64,000 nt of DNA, from contig CAVTIX010000028.1 in assembly GCA_963734725.1 (NCBI GenBank), positions 1 to 64,000 of the forward strand, in the 5' to 3' direction. Each line of letters begins with the position of its first letter. Position 1 is the stretch's first letter. A program made the position numbers and the translations under genes. The notes beneath the pieces are model-generated. The model did not search any database and was not told the origin of the DNA. It saw only the letters and a list, made by a program, of their open reading frames with translations. This document shows, one piece after another, positions 42,310 through 51,872 of the stretch. The DNA comes from DASXKD01 sp963734725. GTDB lineage: Bacteria; Actinomycetota; Actinomycetes; Streptosporangiales; Streptosporangiaceae.

Positions 42310-44220
42310 TCATTGCAGCCGCCGGCCCATCTCCTTGGTCGAATAGCCGCCGAGGTCAGTGACCGCCGCCTGGAACCGGTCCGAGTGCAGCAGCGCCCAC
42401 AGCGGGGCCAGCAGCGGGCCGTCCATCGCGCCCGGGGCCACGACCAGGTCGTACGGCTCCCGGGTGACGGGCACGAAGTCCAGGCCAAACGCGCGCGCGG
42501 CGGCCAGGATGCCCAGGCCCGCGTCACCCCGGCCTGCGGCGACGGCCGCCGCCACCGCCAGGTGGGTGGGCTCCTCCCGCGCGTAGCCGTCCACGTCCGC
42601 CGGAGCGATCCCAAGCGTGGCCAGCTCATGGTCGAGCAGCACCCGGGTGCCCGCCCCGCGCTGCCGGTTGATGTAACGCACCCCGGGCCGGGCCAGATCC
42701 CCCACGCCGTCCAGGTCCAGCGGGTTGCCGGGGGCGACGATCAGCCCTTGGTCCCGGTGCACCAGGCGTACCACGGCGACGTCGGCGCCGCCGAGGACCC
42801 GCCGCACGTACGGCATCGTGTACTCGCCAGTGGCCGGGTCCAGGAGGTGCGACCCGGCCAGGTGGCACAGCCCGTCGCGCAGCGCCACCAGCCCGCCCAG
42901 CGAGCCCACGTTCGAGGACGCCAGGGTGACCGATGGGTCGTCGGCGCGCAGCGCGGAAGCGGCGAGGTCGAGGACCAGGTCATGGGAGCCGATGGCGACG
43001 ATCGTCCGCTCGATCTCGTCCAGGCCGCGCAGCAGCCGGATGTTGACTTCCTCGCCCGGGTGATGCCCCTCCAACCCGGCGGGCACGACCAGCAGCCCGT
43101 CGGCGCGGACCAGGGAGGTGAGCACCCCGGCGCCGCGGGGCAGCGGTGTGGCGACCATGGCGCCGCCGACCACTCCCAGGCGCACCCGCACCCAGTCGTC
43201 CATGCCGAGCGGGGATGCCAGTTTGCGAGCCAGCCTGGCCCGGGCCCGCGGACGGCTGCGCGGCGCCGCTCCCTCCAGCTCCGCGAGCAGCGGCTCGGCG
43301 AAGATGTCGAAGGTCAGCGCCGCGGACACCGGATAACCCGGCGCCCCGAGCACCGGCGTGGCGTCCACCACGCCGAGCACCACCGGGTGGCCGGGCCGCA
43401 CCGCGACCCCGTGCACGGCCAGCGTGCCGAGCTGGGCGACGATCTGAGCGGTGTAGTCGTCGCGGCCCGCGCTCGACCCGGCGACGATGATGAGCAGGTC
43501 GCAGGAGGCCACGGCCGTGCTGACCGCCCTGGCCAGACCGGCCGGATCGTCCGGCTCGATCGGCAGCGCATGCGCCTCGCAGCCGGCCTCCCGCGCCTGA
43601 CCGGCCAGCATCAGCGAATTGGTATCGATGATCTCGCCGGGGCCGGTCTGCGTGCCCACCGGCCGCACCTCGTCCCCGGTCGGCAGCACGGCCACCACAG
43701 GCCGCCGGCGGACCAGCAGCTCGATGGCCCCGGCGGCCGCGGCGGCGGCCACATCCACCGCCCGCAGCCGGTGCCCCTCGGGCAGCAGCAGTTCGGCGCT
43801 GCTGACGTCCTCGCCGATCGACCGCACATGCTGGTAGGGCGGTACCGCCGCGCGCAACTCGGCGGCGCCGCCGGCATAGTGCACGTGCTCGCGCATGACC
43901 ACGGCGTCCCGGCCGTCCGGCATCGGGTCGCCGGTATCCACCACGTCGTAGGCGCCCGGCTCCAGGTAGACGGGCGTGGTCTCGCTCGCGCCGAGGGTGC
44001 CGGCCGCGCGCACCGCGATCCCGTCCATGCCGGCCGCGTCGAACGGCGGCGAGGACCGGCTGGCCCACACCGGCTCGGCGGTGACCCGGCCCGTGGCCTG
44101 GGCCAGCGGGACCCGGCCCGCCGGGAGCCTGGCCGGGCAGCCACCGGCCTCGCGCGCGGCGCGCCAGGCATCGAGGGCGCGGGCGGCGGGGACGTCGCGG
44201 AGGAACGGGCTGCCGGTCAT
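42310..44220 (-). CDS. MoeA-like molybdopterin molybdotransferase fused to a periplasmic-binding-type domain
   Basis: A 636-residue two-domain protein. Residues 1 to about 400 are MoeA: AAGMDGIAVRA, the MPT site VLPTGDEVRPVGTQTGPGEI and AGSSAGRDDYT, and the C-terminal GYPVSAALTFDIF. The second part (from about 430) is a PBP/LysR substrate-binding-like domain (ASSNVGSLGGLVALRDGLCH, then RYINRQRGAGTRVLLDHELA). MoeA-PBP proteins are thought to sense or deliver molybdate or tungstate. The start at 44220 lies 8 bp after the stop of the other moeA. Confidence 0.85.
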   Translation of the reverse strand: MTGSPFLRDVPAARALDAWRAAREAGGCPARLPAGRVPLAQATGRVTAEPVWASRSSPPFDAAGMDGIAVRAAGTLGASETTPVYLEPGAYDVVDTGDPMPDGRDAVVMREHVHYAGGAAELRAAVPPYQHVRSIGEDVSSAELLLPEGHRLRAVDVAAAAAAGAIELLVRRRPVVAVLPTGDEVRPVGTQTGPGEIIDTNSLMLAGQAREAGCEAHALPIEPDDPAGLARAVSTAVASCDLLIIVAGSSAGRDDYTAQIVAQLGTLAVHGVAVRPGHPVVLGVVDATPVLGAPGYPVSAALTFDIFAEPLLAELEGAAPRSRPRARARLARKLASPLGMDDWVRVRLGVVGGAMVATPLPRGAGVLTSLVRADGLLVVPAGLEGHHPGEEVNIRLLRGLDEIERTIVAIGSHDLVLDLAASALRADDPSVTLASSNVGSLGGLVALRDGLCHLAGSHLLDPATGEYTMPYVRRVLGGADVAVVRLVHRDQGLIVAPGNPLDLDGVGDLARPGVRYINRQRGAGTRVLLDHELATLGIAPADVDGYAREEPTHLAVAAAVAAGRGDAGLGILAAARAFGLDFVPVTREPYDLVVAPGAMDGPLLAPLWALLHSDRFQAAVTDLGGYSTKEMGRRLQ

Positions 44221-44228
44221 GATCGTGG

Positions 44229-45482
44229 TCAACGGTACAGCGTGACGTCCACCCTCGTGCCGGCGCCCAGGCCCGTCGCCTCCTCGGGCACCACGACGTA
44301 CCCGTCGGCCGCGGTCAGGATGGACAGCAGCGCGGACAGCCCGAACAACGGCGCCGCGAGGCCGTCTTCCAGCCGGACCTGGATCACGTCGAGCCGCCCG
44401 GCGGCCGAGGCCACGTCCCTCGCCAGCCGGGCCTGCACCACCGGCTCGGCGGGCGGACTGGTGCACCCGCCGGCCCGCCGGACCAGCGGCATGCCGATCA
44501 GCCGGAACACCACCAGCGCCGACCGCGGGTTCCCCGGCAGCCCAACGACCGGCACACCCGCGCACTCGGCCAGCAGGGTAGGCTTTCCCGGCCGGATGGC
44601 CAGGCCGTGGCACCAGATGCCGGGAGGGCCGAGGCGGGCCACCGCCGCGGCGGTCTCGTCGCGCGCCCCCACCGACGAGCCGGCCGAGATCACGATCATG
44701 TCGCTGCCGGGCAGCGCGCCGCGCAGCGCCGCCTCCAGCGCCGCACGGTCGTCGGGGATGATGCCGCCCAGGCGCGCTTCGCCGCCGGCCTGCGCGATCA
44801 GCGCGCCGAGGGCGGTCGCCGTCGCGTCCCGGACCTGCCCCGGGCGCAGCTCTGCCGTCTCCGGCGGCACCACCTCGTCGCCGGTGGAGAACACCGTGAC
44901 CCGGGGCCTTGCGTGCACGCTCACCTGGGTGACCCCGGCGGCGGCCAGCATTCCCAGGTCCTGGGCCCGGAGCGGGCGCCCCACCGGCGCCAGTTCGGCG
45001 CCGGCGGCCGCGTCCTCGTCCGCGCGCACCACGCCCTCGCCGGGGGCCACCGGCCGGGTCACCTCGATGGTGCCCGGCATCGCCTCCTGGGTGTACTCGA
45101 CCATGACCACGGCGTCCGCGCCGGGCGGCAGCACCCCGCCGGTGGGCATGACCGCTACCGTGCCCGGACCCACGGTGACCTCCGGCTCGGCGCCCATCCG
45201 CACCGCGCCGGCCACCTCCAGGTACCCGGGCAGGCCCTCAGAGACGCCGTAGGTATCAGCGGCGCGCACCGCGTAGCCGTCCACGGTCGAGCGGGCGAAA
45301 CCGGGCAGCGGGTACGGCGCGGTGACCGGCGCCGCCGGGACCCGGTGCAGCGCCTCGCCCAGCGGGACGCTCTGGACGCCGGTGCGCCGGGCCGGCCGGA
45401 ACCCGGCGAGCGCCTCGGCGACCGTCCGGGTGGTGAAGAACTCCCGGCCCGCGTGGCCGCGGAAGTCAGCCTCGGTGGCCAT
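44229..45482 (-). CDS. moeA: Molybdopterin molybdotransferase MoeA
   Basis: A 417-residue MoeA that inserts molybdate (or tungstate) into adenylylated molybdopterin. STVDGYAVRAADTYGVSEG is the N-terminal signature; TVFSTGDEVVPPETAELRPG and VISAGSSVGARDET form the molybdopterin site; VGLPGNPRSALVVFRLIG ends domain III. Its start overlaps the NuoE-F gene by 17 bases. Beside a second, differently built MoeA, it points to dedicated cofactor maturation for the operon's enzymes. Confidence 0.9.
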   Translation of the reverse strand: MATEADFRGHAGREFFTTRTVAEALAGFRPARRTGVQSVPLGEALHRVPAAPVTAPYPLPGFARSTVDGYAVRAADTYGVSEGLPGYLEVAGAVRMGAEPEVTVGPGTVAVMPTGGVLPPGADAVVMVEYTQEAMPGTIEVTRPVAPGEGVVRADEDAAAGAELAPVGRPLRAQDLGMLAAAGVTQVSVHARPRVTVFSTGDEVVPPETAELRPGQVRDATATALGALIAQAGGEARLGGIIPDDRAALEAALRGALPGSDMIVISAGSSVGARDETAAAVARLGPPGIWCHGLAIRPGKPTLLAECAGVPVVGLPGNPRSALVVFRLIGMPLVRRAGGCTSPPAEPVVQARLARDVASAAGRLDVIQVRLEDGLAAPLFGLSALLSILTAADGYVVVPEEATGLGAGTRVDVTLYR

Positions 45483-47151
45483 GCCCCCGGCCGTTCAGCC
45501 GCACCACGCTCATCACCGGTCCCAGGGCCACCTGGCCCAGCCCGCAGATCGAGGTGCGGCGCATCGTCTCCTCCAGCCGGGAGATCTGCTCGCCCACCTC
45601 GCCGGGACCGCCGCCGGCCGCGAGCAGCTCACTGAGGATCTGGTGGGCCTTGGTCGAGCCGGCCCGGCACGGGACGCACTTGCCGCACGATTCGTCGCGG
45701 AAGAACCGCAGCACGTTCGTGGCCGCGGCGAGCAGGTCGGTGCCCTCGGCCAGCACCACGAGCGCGCCGGACCCGAGCATCGAGCCGGCCTTGGCCAGCG
45801 GGTCGAAGTCCAGCGGCACATCCAGCCCCTCGGGCCCGAGGAAGTTGGACGAGGCGCCACCCGGCTGGATCGCGCCCAGCGCCCGGCCGCCGGACACGCC
45901 GCCGGCCAGTTCCAGTAGCTGCCGGGCGGCGCTGCCCATGGGCACGCAGTAGACGCCGGGCCGCTCGACATGGCCGGAGACCGCGAAGAACTTCAGCCCG
46001 GCGCCGCCGTTAGTGCCTTGCGCTTTCCACCAGTCGGCGCCGCGTTCGGCGATGACCGGGACGTGCGCGAACGTCTCGACCGAGTTCATCAGCGTCGGCT
46101 TGCCCCACAGGCCGTAGACGCCGGGGAACGGCGGCTTGTTGCGCGGCTCGCCGCGGTGCCCTTCCATGCACTCGATCAGCGCCGACTCCTCGCCGAGGAT
46201 GTACCCTCCCGGCGAGGTGAACACCTCGGCCGAAAGCCGCCGGCCGCTGCCGCCAGCGTCCGGCCCGATCAGGCCCGAATTGCGAAGCAATTCAATCTCG
46301 CGGCGGATCACCGCCTCTTCCGGGCCGTATTCGTGCCGGATGAACACCCAGCCTTCTTCGGCGCCGACCGCGAGCATCCCCAGCAGCAGCCCCTCCAGCA
46401 CCAGGTGCGGCTGCTCGGCGAGGATCTGCCGGTCCTTGAACGTGCCCGGCTCGGATTCGTCGGCGTTGCAGATCGCGTACTTGGGCTGGGCGGCCTGCGC
46501 CGCGACCAGCTCCCACTTCCGGCCCGCGGGGAAGCCGGCCCCGCCCATGCCGCGCAGCCCCGCGTCCTTCAGCGCGGCGGTGACCCGCTCGGCGTCCAGT
46601 TCCCCGGACAGCACCGCGCGCAGCACCCGGTACCGTTCCTCGCCGGCCGCGTAGGGGTCGTTCGGCCATGGTGAGCCGGCGCCATAGATGCGCGACTCTG
46701 TCGCGCTGGCCGTACCGGACCGGGCCGCGCCGATCACCGCGCCCAGGTCCGCCGTTGCGCCGGCCGGCGCCTCGTTGACCGCGACCGCCGGCGCCACGTC
46801 GCACCGGCCGATGCAAGACACCTCGGTGACCTCCACGTCGGCGTCGCGCCCGTAGCGGTCCCGCAGTTCCGCGATCCTCCGGTCCGCGCCCCGCAGCCAG
46901 CAGGACAGGTCGTGGCAGGCGTGCACCTCCACCTTCACCGGCGGCCGGGTGCGGAAGTGCGGGTAGAACGAGATCAGCCCCTCGATCTCATACAGCGGCC
47001 GGCGCACGTCACGGGACAGCGCGACGAGCTCCTCGCGCGGCAGCCAGCCGACCCGTTCCTGGATCGCCTGCAGCGCCGGGATCAGGCTGGGGCCGGGGAA
47101 CTTGCCCGCCCGCGCCTCGACTCCCGGCACCCGCTCCTGGGCCTTGGCCAT
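45466..47151 (-). CDS. Fused NuoE-NuoF-like diaphorase subunit of formate dehydrogenase
   Basis: A 561-residue protein. Residues 1-150 are NuoE-like with [2Fe-2S] Cys in ACHDLSCWLRG and SCIGRCDVAP. Residues 170-560 are NuoF-like: NADH site RGMGGAGFPAGRKWE, FMN site CNADESEPGTFKDR, and the [4Fe-4S] site ESCGKCVPCRAGS with SICGLGQ. In FdsABG-type enzymes these are separate subunits (FdsG and FdsB). It would pass electrons between NAD and the catalytic subunit. The ATG at 47151 overlaps the upstream stop as TGATG; the frame stays open upstream but only shadows fdhA. Confidence 0.92.
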   Translation of the reverse strand: MAKAQERVPGVEARAGKFPGPSLIPALQAIQERVGWLPREELVALSRDVRRPLYEIEGLISFYPHFRTRPPVKVEVHACHDLSCWLRGADRRIAELRDRYGRDADVEVTEVSCIGRCDVAPAVAVNEAPAGATADLGAVIGAARSGTASATESRIYGAGSPWPNDPYAAGEERYRVLRAVLSGELDAERVTAALKDAGLRGMGGAGFPAGRKWELVAAQAAQPKYAICNADESEPGTFKDRQILAEQPHLVLEGLLLGMLAVGAEEGWVFIRHEYGPEEAVIRREIELLRNSGLIGPDAGGSGRRLSAEVFTSPGGYILGEESALIECMEGHRGEPRNKPPFPGVYGLWGKPTLMNSVETFAHVPVIAERGADWWKAQGTNGGAGLKFFAVSGHVERPGVYCVPMGSAARQLLELAGGVSGGRALGAIQPGGASSNFLGPEGLDVPLDFDPLAKAGSMLGSGALVVLAEGTDLLAAATNVLRFFRDESCGKCVPCRAGSTKAHQILSELLAAGGGPGEVGEQISRLEETMRRTSICGLGQVALGPVMSVVRLNGRGHGHRG

Positions 47152-50057
47152 CACTGGTCCCCGGCGGGGACAGGCTCGATCCGGACGGCGCAGAACTTGA
47201 ACTCGGGGATCTTCCCGAACGGGTCGATCTCGTCGATGGTCAGCAGGTTGGCCGCGGCCTCGCGGAAGTGGAACGGGATGAAGCAGTTGCCCGGCGCCTC
47301 CCGGTGCGACACCCGCGTCGCGAGCTCGATCGTCCCGCGGCGCGATGTCACCCGGGCCAGGTCGCCGTCGGCCAGGCCCAGCTCCGCCGCGTCGTCCGGA
47401 TTCACGTACACCTCCGGCCCGGGGCTGATGGCATCCAGCGCGAACGACCGGCGGGTCATCGACCCGGTGTGCCAGTGCTGCAGCAGCCGCCCGGTGTTCA
47501 GCACGAACGGGTACTCCCGGCTCGGCAGCTCCTTGGCCGGCAGCCACTCGGCAGGCACCAGGTGGGCCAGCCCGTCGTCGGTGTTGAACCGCTCGCCGAA
47601 CATCACCACGGTGCCGTCGCTGTGCTCCGGGTCGGGGTTTGGGTACAGCTTGCCGGTCGGCCCCAGGTTGTCGTAGGTCAGGTTCTTGTAGCTCGCCATC
47701 ACCGCGACGATCTCCTCGAAGATCTCCCGGGCGGAGGCGTAGCGCCAGTCCAGCCCGATCCGGTTGGCAATGTCCTGGATCACCTCCCAGTCCACCCGCG
47801 CCTGCCCCGGCGGGTCCAGGACCTTGCGCCCGAGCTGCACCCGGCGGTCGGTGTTGGTGTAGGTGCCGTCCTTCTCCAGGTAGGAGGAGGCGGGCAGGAT
47901 CACGTCGGCGAACTCGGCGGTCTCGGTGAGGAAGATGTCCTGGACCACCAGGAACTCCAGCGCCGACAGCGCCTTGCGGACCTTGTTGATGTTCGGGTCG
48001 GACAGGAACGGGTTCTCCCCCATCATGTACATCCCGCGCACCCCGCCCTTGAGCGCGGAGCCGATGATCTCGGTGACCGTCAGGCCGCGCTTGGGATCCA
48101 GGTCCGGGGTGTCCCACAGGCCCTCGAACCTGGACCGCACGGCGGGGTCGTCGGCCTTCTTGTAGTCCGGGTAGAACATCGGGATCAGGCCCATGTCCGA
48201 GGCGCCCTGCACGTTGTTCTGCCCGCGCAGCGGGTGCAGCCCGGTGCCCGGCAGGCCCACGTTCCCGGTGATCGAGCACATCGCGATGAGGCAGCGGGCG
48301 TTGTCGGTGCCGGTGGTGTGCTGGGAGATCCCCATGCCCCAGAAGATGACCCCGGCCCGCGCCTCGCCCCAGGCCCGGGCGACCCGCCGGATGACGTCGG
48401 CGGGCACGCCGGTGATCTGCTCGGCCCGCTCCGGCGGGTAGTCCGCGACGGTCGCGGCCAGCGCGTCGTAGTTGCTGGTGCGGCGGGCGATGAAGTCCCG
48501 GTCGATCAGCCCGAGCCGGATCACCTCGTGCATGATGCCGTTGTAGAGCGCGACGTCGGTGCCGGGCTTGAGCTGGCAGAAGATGTCGGCGTGGTCGGAC
48601 ATCTTGTCGGCCCGCGGGTCCACGTAGATGATCGTGGTCCCGTTCCGCCTGGCCTGCTTGAAGAATGACGACGCGACCGGGTGGTTGGCCGTGGGGTTGC
48701 TGCCGGTGACGATCGCCACGTCGGCGTTCACCACGTCGCCGTAGGTGGTGGACACGGCGCCGGAGCCGATCCCCTCGAACAGCGCGGCCACGCTGGAGGC
48801 GTGGCACAGCCGGGTGCAGTGGTCCACGTTGTTGGTGTGGAACCCGGTCCTGATCAGCTTCTGGAAGAGGTAGGCCTCCTCGTTGGAGCACTTGGCCGAG
48901 CCGAACCCGGCGATCGCCCCGGGCCCGCCGTCGGCGTGGATCTCGGTCAGCCGGCGGGCGACCAGCTCCAGCGCCTCCTCCCAGGTCGCCTCCCGGAAGT
49001 GCGGCAGCACCTCGGCGTAGTCAACCAGGCCGCCGGGCCTGCGCCTGCGCCGCCGCTCGCCTGCCTTGCCGCCCTTCCGGCCGTCGCCCGCTGGCCCGCT
49101 GCCGTTTTCGCCCGGCGGGCGGTTCATCTCCCCGCGGACGTCGGTGGACAGCGGCCCCCTGGGATAGGCCGACTCCCGGCGGATCAACGGCGTGGTGAGC
49201 CGCTGCGGCGAGGCGGCGTAGTCCCAGCCGTACCGGCCCTTCACGCACAGGCGGCTCTTGGAGCCGGGCTGGTCGCGGCCCTCGGCGAAGGCGATCGCGC
49301 CGCGCTCGCGGTCCACGTGGTAGGTGAGGGCACAGCCGACGCCGCAGTACGGGCAGACGGTGTCCACCTGGTCAAGCTCGGCGCGGGGCCGGATCGGGAT
49401 GTTCCGGATCGGCTTGTTGGTCAGCGCGCCGGTCGGGCACGCCGCGACGCACTCACCGCAGGTGACGCAGGACGAGCTGCCCATGGGGTCGTTCAAGTCG
49501 AAGGCGATGCGGGCCGCGTAGCCCTTCCCGCTGCGCCCGATGACGTCGTTGCCCTGGATGTCGTCGCAGGCCCGGACGCACCGGTCGCAGAGAATGCAGG
49601 CGTCGTGGTCCACCGCGATGACCGGGTTCGAGGTATCGGCGCCGCGGCCCGAGGAGACCGGCAGCCCGCCCTCGCGGCTGACCCCGTACCGCTGCGCCAG
49701 GGCGAGCAGCTCGTTGTCGCCGGTGGTGGCCTGCTTGGGATCGCGGTCGGCCGGCGGCTGGTCAGCAAGCAGCAGCTCGGTCAGCGTCGCCCGGCTGCGC
49801 TCCACGTCAGGGGTGGCGGTATTGACATTCATCCCGTCTTCGCACGAGCGCACGCACGCCGCGGCATAGACGCGGGCCCCGGTGTCCACGACGCACATGC
49901 GGCACACCCCGACCGGGTCGTAGCGCTCGTCGTGGCACAGCACGGGGATCTCGATGCCCGCGGCCTTGGCCGCGGCCCAGATGGTGGTGCCGTCAGGAAC
50001 CGTGACCTGCTGCCCGTCGATGGTGAGCGTGACGGTCCGCGTAGTGGCAAGGACCAT
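47151..50057 (-). CDS. Formate dehydrogenase catalytic subunit, FdsA-like
   Basis: A 968-residue bis-molybdopterin-guanine-dinucleotide subunit. Order: NuoG-like [2Fe-2S] domain (VLCHDERYDPVGVCRMC), His-Cys cluster and two ferredoxin clusters (DACILCDRCVRAC, SCVTCGECVAACPTG), a [4Fe-4S] cluster (VCPYCGVGCAL), then the catalytic core with Cys418 in DHCTRLCHAS as metal ligand, a Cys rather than selenocysteine. A Gly/Arg-rich linker lies near residues 300-345. With the diaphorase it should interconvert formate and CO2 with NAD. Mo or W cannot be told from sequence. Confidence 0.92.
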   Translation of the reverse strand: MVLATTRTVTLTIDGQQVTVPDGTTIWAAAKAAGIEIPVLCHDERYDPVGVCRMCVVDTGARVYAAACVRSCEDGMNVNTATPDVERSRATLTELLLADQPPADRDPKQATTGDNELLALAQRYGVSREGGLPVSSGRGADTSNPVIAVDHDACILCDRCVRACDDIQGNDVIGRSGKGYAARIAFDLNDPMGSSSCVTCGECVAACPTGALTNKPIRNIPIRPRAELDQVDTVCPYCGVGCALTYHVDRERGAIAFAEGRDQPGSKSRLCVKGRYGWDYAASPQRLTTPLIRRESAYPRGPLSTDVRGEMNRPPGENGSGPAGDGRKGGKAGERRRRRRPGGLVDYAEVLPHFREATWEEALELVARRLTEIHADGGPGAIAGFGSAKCSNEEAYLFQKLIRTGFHTNNVDHCTRLCHASSVAALFEGIGSGAVSTTYGDVVNADVAIVTGSNPTANHPVASSFFKQARRNGTTIIYVDPRADKMSDHADIFCQLKPGTDVALYNGIMHEVIRLGLIDRDFIARRTSNYDALAATVADYPPERAEQITGVPADVIRRVARAWGEARAGVIFWGMGISQHTTGTDNARCLIAMCSITGNVGLPGTGLHPLRGQNNVQGASDMGLIPMFYPDYKKADDPAVRSRFEGLWDTPDLDPKRGLTVTEIIGSALKGGVRGMYMMGENPFLSDPNINKVRKALSALEFLVVQDIFLTETAEFADVILPASSYLEKDGTYTNTDRRVQLGRKVLDPPGQARVDWEVIQDIANRIGLDWRYASAREIFEEIVAVMASYKNLTYDNLGPTGKLYPNPDPEHSDGTVVMFGERFNTDDGLAHLVPAEWLPAKELPSREYPFVLNTGRLLQHWHTGSMTRRSFALDAISPGPEVYVNPDDAAELGLADGDLARVTSRRGTIELATRVSHREAPGNCFIPFHFREAAANLLTIDEIDPFGKIPEFKFCAVRIEPVPAGDQ

Positions 50058-50084
50058 AGGGACAGTATCTGTCGTGGCCCCGAC

Positions 50085-51869
50085 CTACCTCAACCCGAGT
50101 CCGGCGAGGTCGGCTGGCGCCAGGCCCTCGGAGTCCAGCCCTCGCGCGGCGTAGTAGCCGCTGATCATGGCGCGCAGCCGCTCCGGCGTCAGCGCCGCGA
50201 CCCGCCCGGAGCTGATCTCCAGCGGCTGGGACAGCAGCCGCTCCGGCAGCCAGTCGTCACCGGGCTGCCAGCCTTCGCGGATGTTGAACACCCGCTTGGC
50301 CAGGACGATCCGCCGCGCCGTCCGGCGCAGTTCCGCGCCGTCGGCGTCCCAGCCGGTCACCGCGGACAGCAGCGCCGCCCACTCCTCGAACGGCTCGTGG
50401 AACACGCCCCGGAGGAACTTGCACAAGATCAGCGAGTCCATCACCGCGGCCCGGTCCTCCGTCTCGATGGCCGCCGCCACCTGGGCATCGCCGCCAGCGA
50501 ACCGGTCGAGGTCACCGGATAGGTCGGCCTCGTAGGCGCCGGACCGGTTGTGGTCGGCGCCCCGCGAGTTCACCGCCAGGCCCAGCGCCATGGCGTGCAT
50601 CGTGCGCGGCTCGTACCCGGGCAGCTCCAGCCCTTTGACGTGCGGCGCGAACTCCGCCGAGCCGCCGCCGACCTGCTCTGCGGCCCGGCGTGAGCCCTCG
50701 GCGAGCAGGTCGCCGAGCCCTTCGCGTGCACCAATCTGATGCAGCACCCGAAGCAGCGCATCGGCGTCGCCGAACCGCAGCCACGGCGCGTCGATCAGGC
50801 CGCGCTCGGCGCACTCCATCGCCCAGGCGACCGTGCCGCCCGCGGAAATGGTGTCCAGGCCCAGCTCGTCGCACAGGCCGCTGGCGGCCAGCACGGCATC
50901 GGGATCCGACACCCCGCACATCGGGCCGAGCGCGAACACGTTCTCGTACTCCACCCGCATCTTCCGCCCGCCGCCGGCGTAGATGTGCTCGCAGCCGATG
51001 GTGCACGAGGCGCAGCTGTTGCGTGCCACCGTGCGCAGCCCGGCGAGTTCCTCGGCGGCCAGTCGCGGCGCCCCGGCGAACGTGGCGGCCTGGAAATTGC
51101 GCGTCGGCAGGGCGCTGATCGCGTTGAACGCGAGCAGGTTGGCCAGCGTGCCGAGCTCCCGGTACTTCGCCGTGGCCGGGCCGAACGACCGGGCTCGCAG
51201 GTCCCGCGCCGCGGCGAGCACCGCGCCGGGGTCGGCCGGCGCGACCTTGGTGGCGGCGCGCACCGCGACCGCCTTGACCCGCTTGGCGCCGAGCACCGCG
51301 CCCAGCCCGCCGCGCCCGGCGTGCCGCCCGTCGTGGGAGATCGTCGCGTAGCGCACCTGCGCTTCCCCGGCCGGCCCGATCGCGGCCGCCCGCCAGCCCC
51401 GGCCCAGCCGCTCCCGCAGCCGCTGCTCCGTTTGCGCGGCGGGCAGCCCCCACAGGTCCGCGGCGTCCGCCAGGCGCGCGCCGTCGCCGTCCACGAGCAG
51501 CACCGATGGCCGGTCGCAGGCGCCGCGCACCACGATCGCGTCGTGCCCGGTGAGCTTGCCGGAGATGGCGAAGTGGCTGGACGACAGGGCGTCGTTGAGC
51601 ATCCCGGTGAGCGGGGATTTGGCGACCACCGCGAACTTGGCGCTGGTGGTCAGCGGGGTGCCGACCAGCGGGGAAAACACGAACGCCAGCGGCGCCTGCG
51701 CGCCGAGCGGGTCGGCGCCGGGCGGGGCGAGGCGGTGCATCAGCCAGGTCCCGAGGCCGGCCCCGCCGAGGTAGCCGCGCAGCACCTCCTCGTCCAGCGG
51801 CAGCACGCTGGACGTGCCGCTTCCGGCGTCCACAACGAGCGCCTGCCCGAAATAACCGCCCGGGGCCAT
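50085..51869 (-). CDS. Aldehyde:ferredoxin oxidoreductase-family tungsten/molybdenum enzyme
   Basis: A 594-residue AOR. The pterin-binding N-terminal domain has LRGYLGGAGLGTWLM and FSPLVGTPLTTSAKF. The [4Fe-4S] ligands are C-x2-C-x3-C in NSCASCTIGC (about residues 288-295) and the distal Cys in DSLILCKF, preceded by the Asp of the DxxxxC motif. Known family members use tungsten and oxidise aldehydes or reduce acids. It starts 3 bases after the mobA-like gene and lies 27 bp upstream of fdhA. A small ferredoxin partner gene is not next to it. Confidence 0.9.
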   Translation of the reverse strand: MAPGGYFGQALVVDAGSGTSSVLPLDEEVLRGYLGGAGLGTWLMHRLAPPGADPLGAQAPLAFVFSPLVGTPLTTSAKFAVVAKSPLTGMLNDALSSSHFAISGKLTGHDAIVVRGACDRPSVLLVDGDGARLADAADLWGLPAAQTEQRLRERLGRGWRAAAIGPAGEAQVRYATISHDGRHAGRGGLGAVLGAKRVKAVAVRAATKVAPADPGAVLAAARDLRARSFGPATAKYRELGTLANLLAFNAISALPTRNFQAATFAGAPRLAAEELAGLRTVARNSCASCTIGCEHIYAGGGRKMRVEYENVFALGPMCGVSDPDAVLAASGLCDELGLDTISAGGTVAWAMECAERGLIDAPWLRFGDADALLRVLHQIGAREGLGDLLAEGSRRAAEQVGGGSAEFAPHVKGLELPGYEPRTMHAMALGLAVNSRGADHNRSGAYEADLSGDLDRFAGGDAQVAAAIETEDRAAVMDSLILCKFLRGVFHEPFEEWAALLSAVTGWDADGAELRRTARRIVLAKRVFNIREGWQPGDDWLPERLLSQPLEISSGRVAALTPERLRAMISGYYAARGLDSEGLAPADLAGLGLR

Positions 51870-51872
51870 CGC

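Noticed and set aside
42313..45252. 979-codon plus-strand ORF opposite both MoeA genes
   Set aside because: Shadow ORF; the minus strand carries clear MoeA motifs throughout.
47152..48891. 580-codon upstream extension of the NuoE-F frame
   Set aside because: It runs through fdhA in another frame; the ATG at 47151 overlapping the fdhA stop begins the recognisable NuoE sequence.
47151..50057. Selenocysteine in the formate dehydrogenase
   Set aside because: The metal-ligand position in DHCTRLCHAS is a normal TGC codon, and no in-frame TGA is present.
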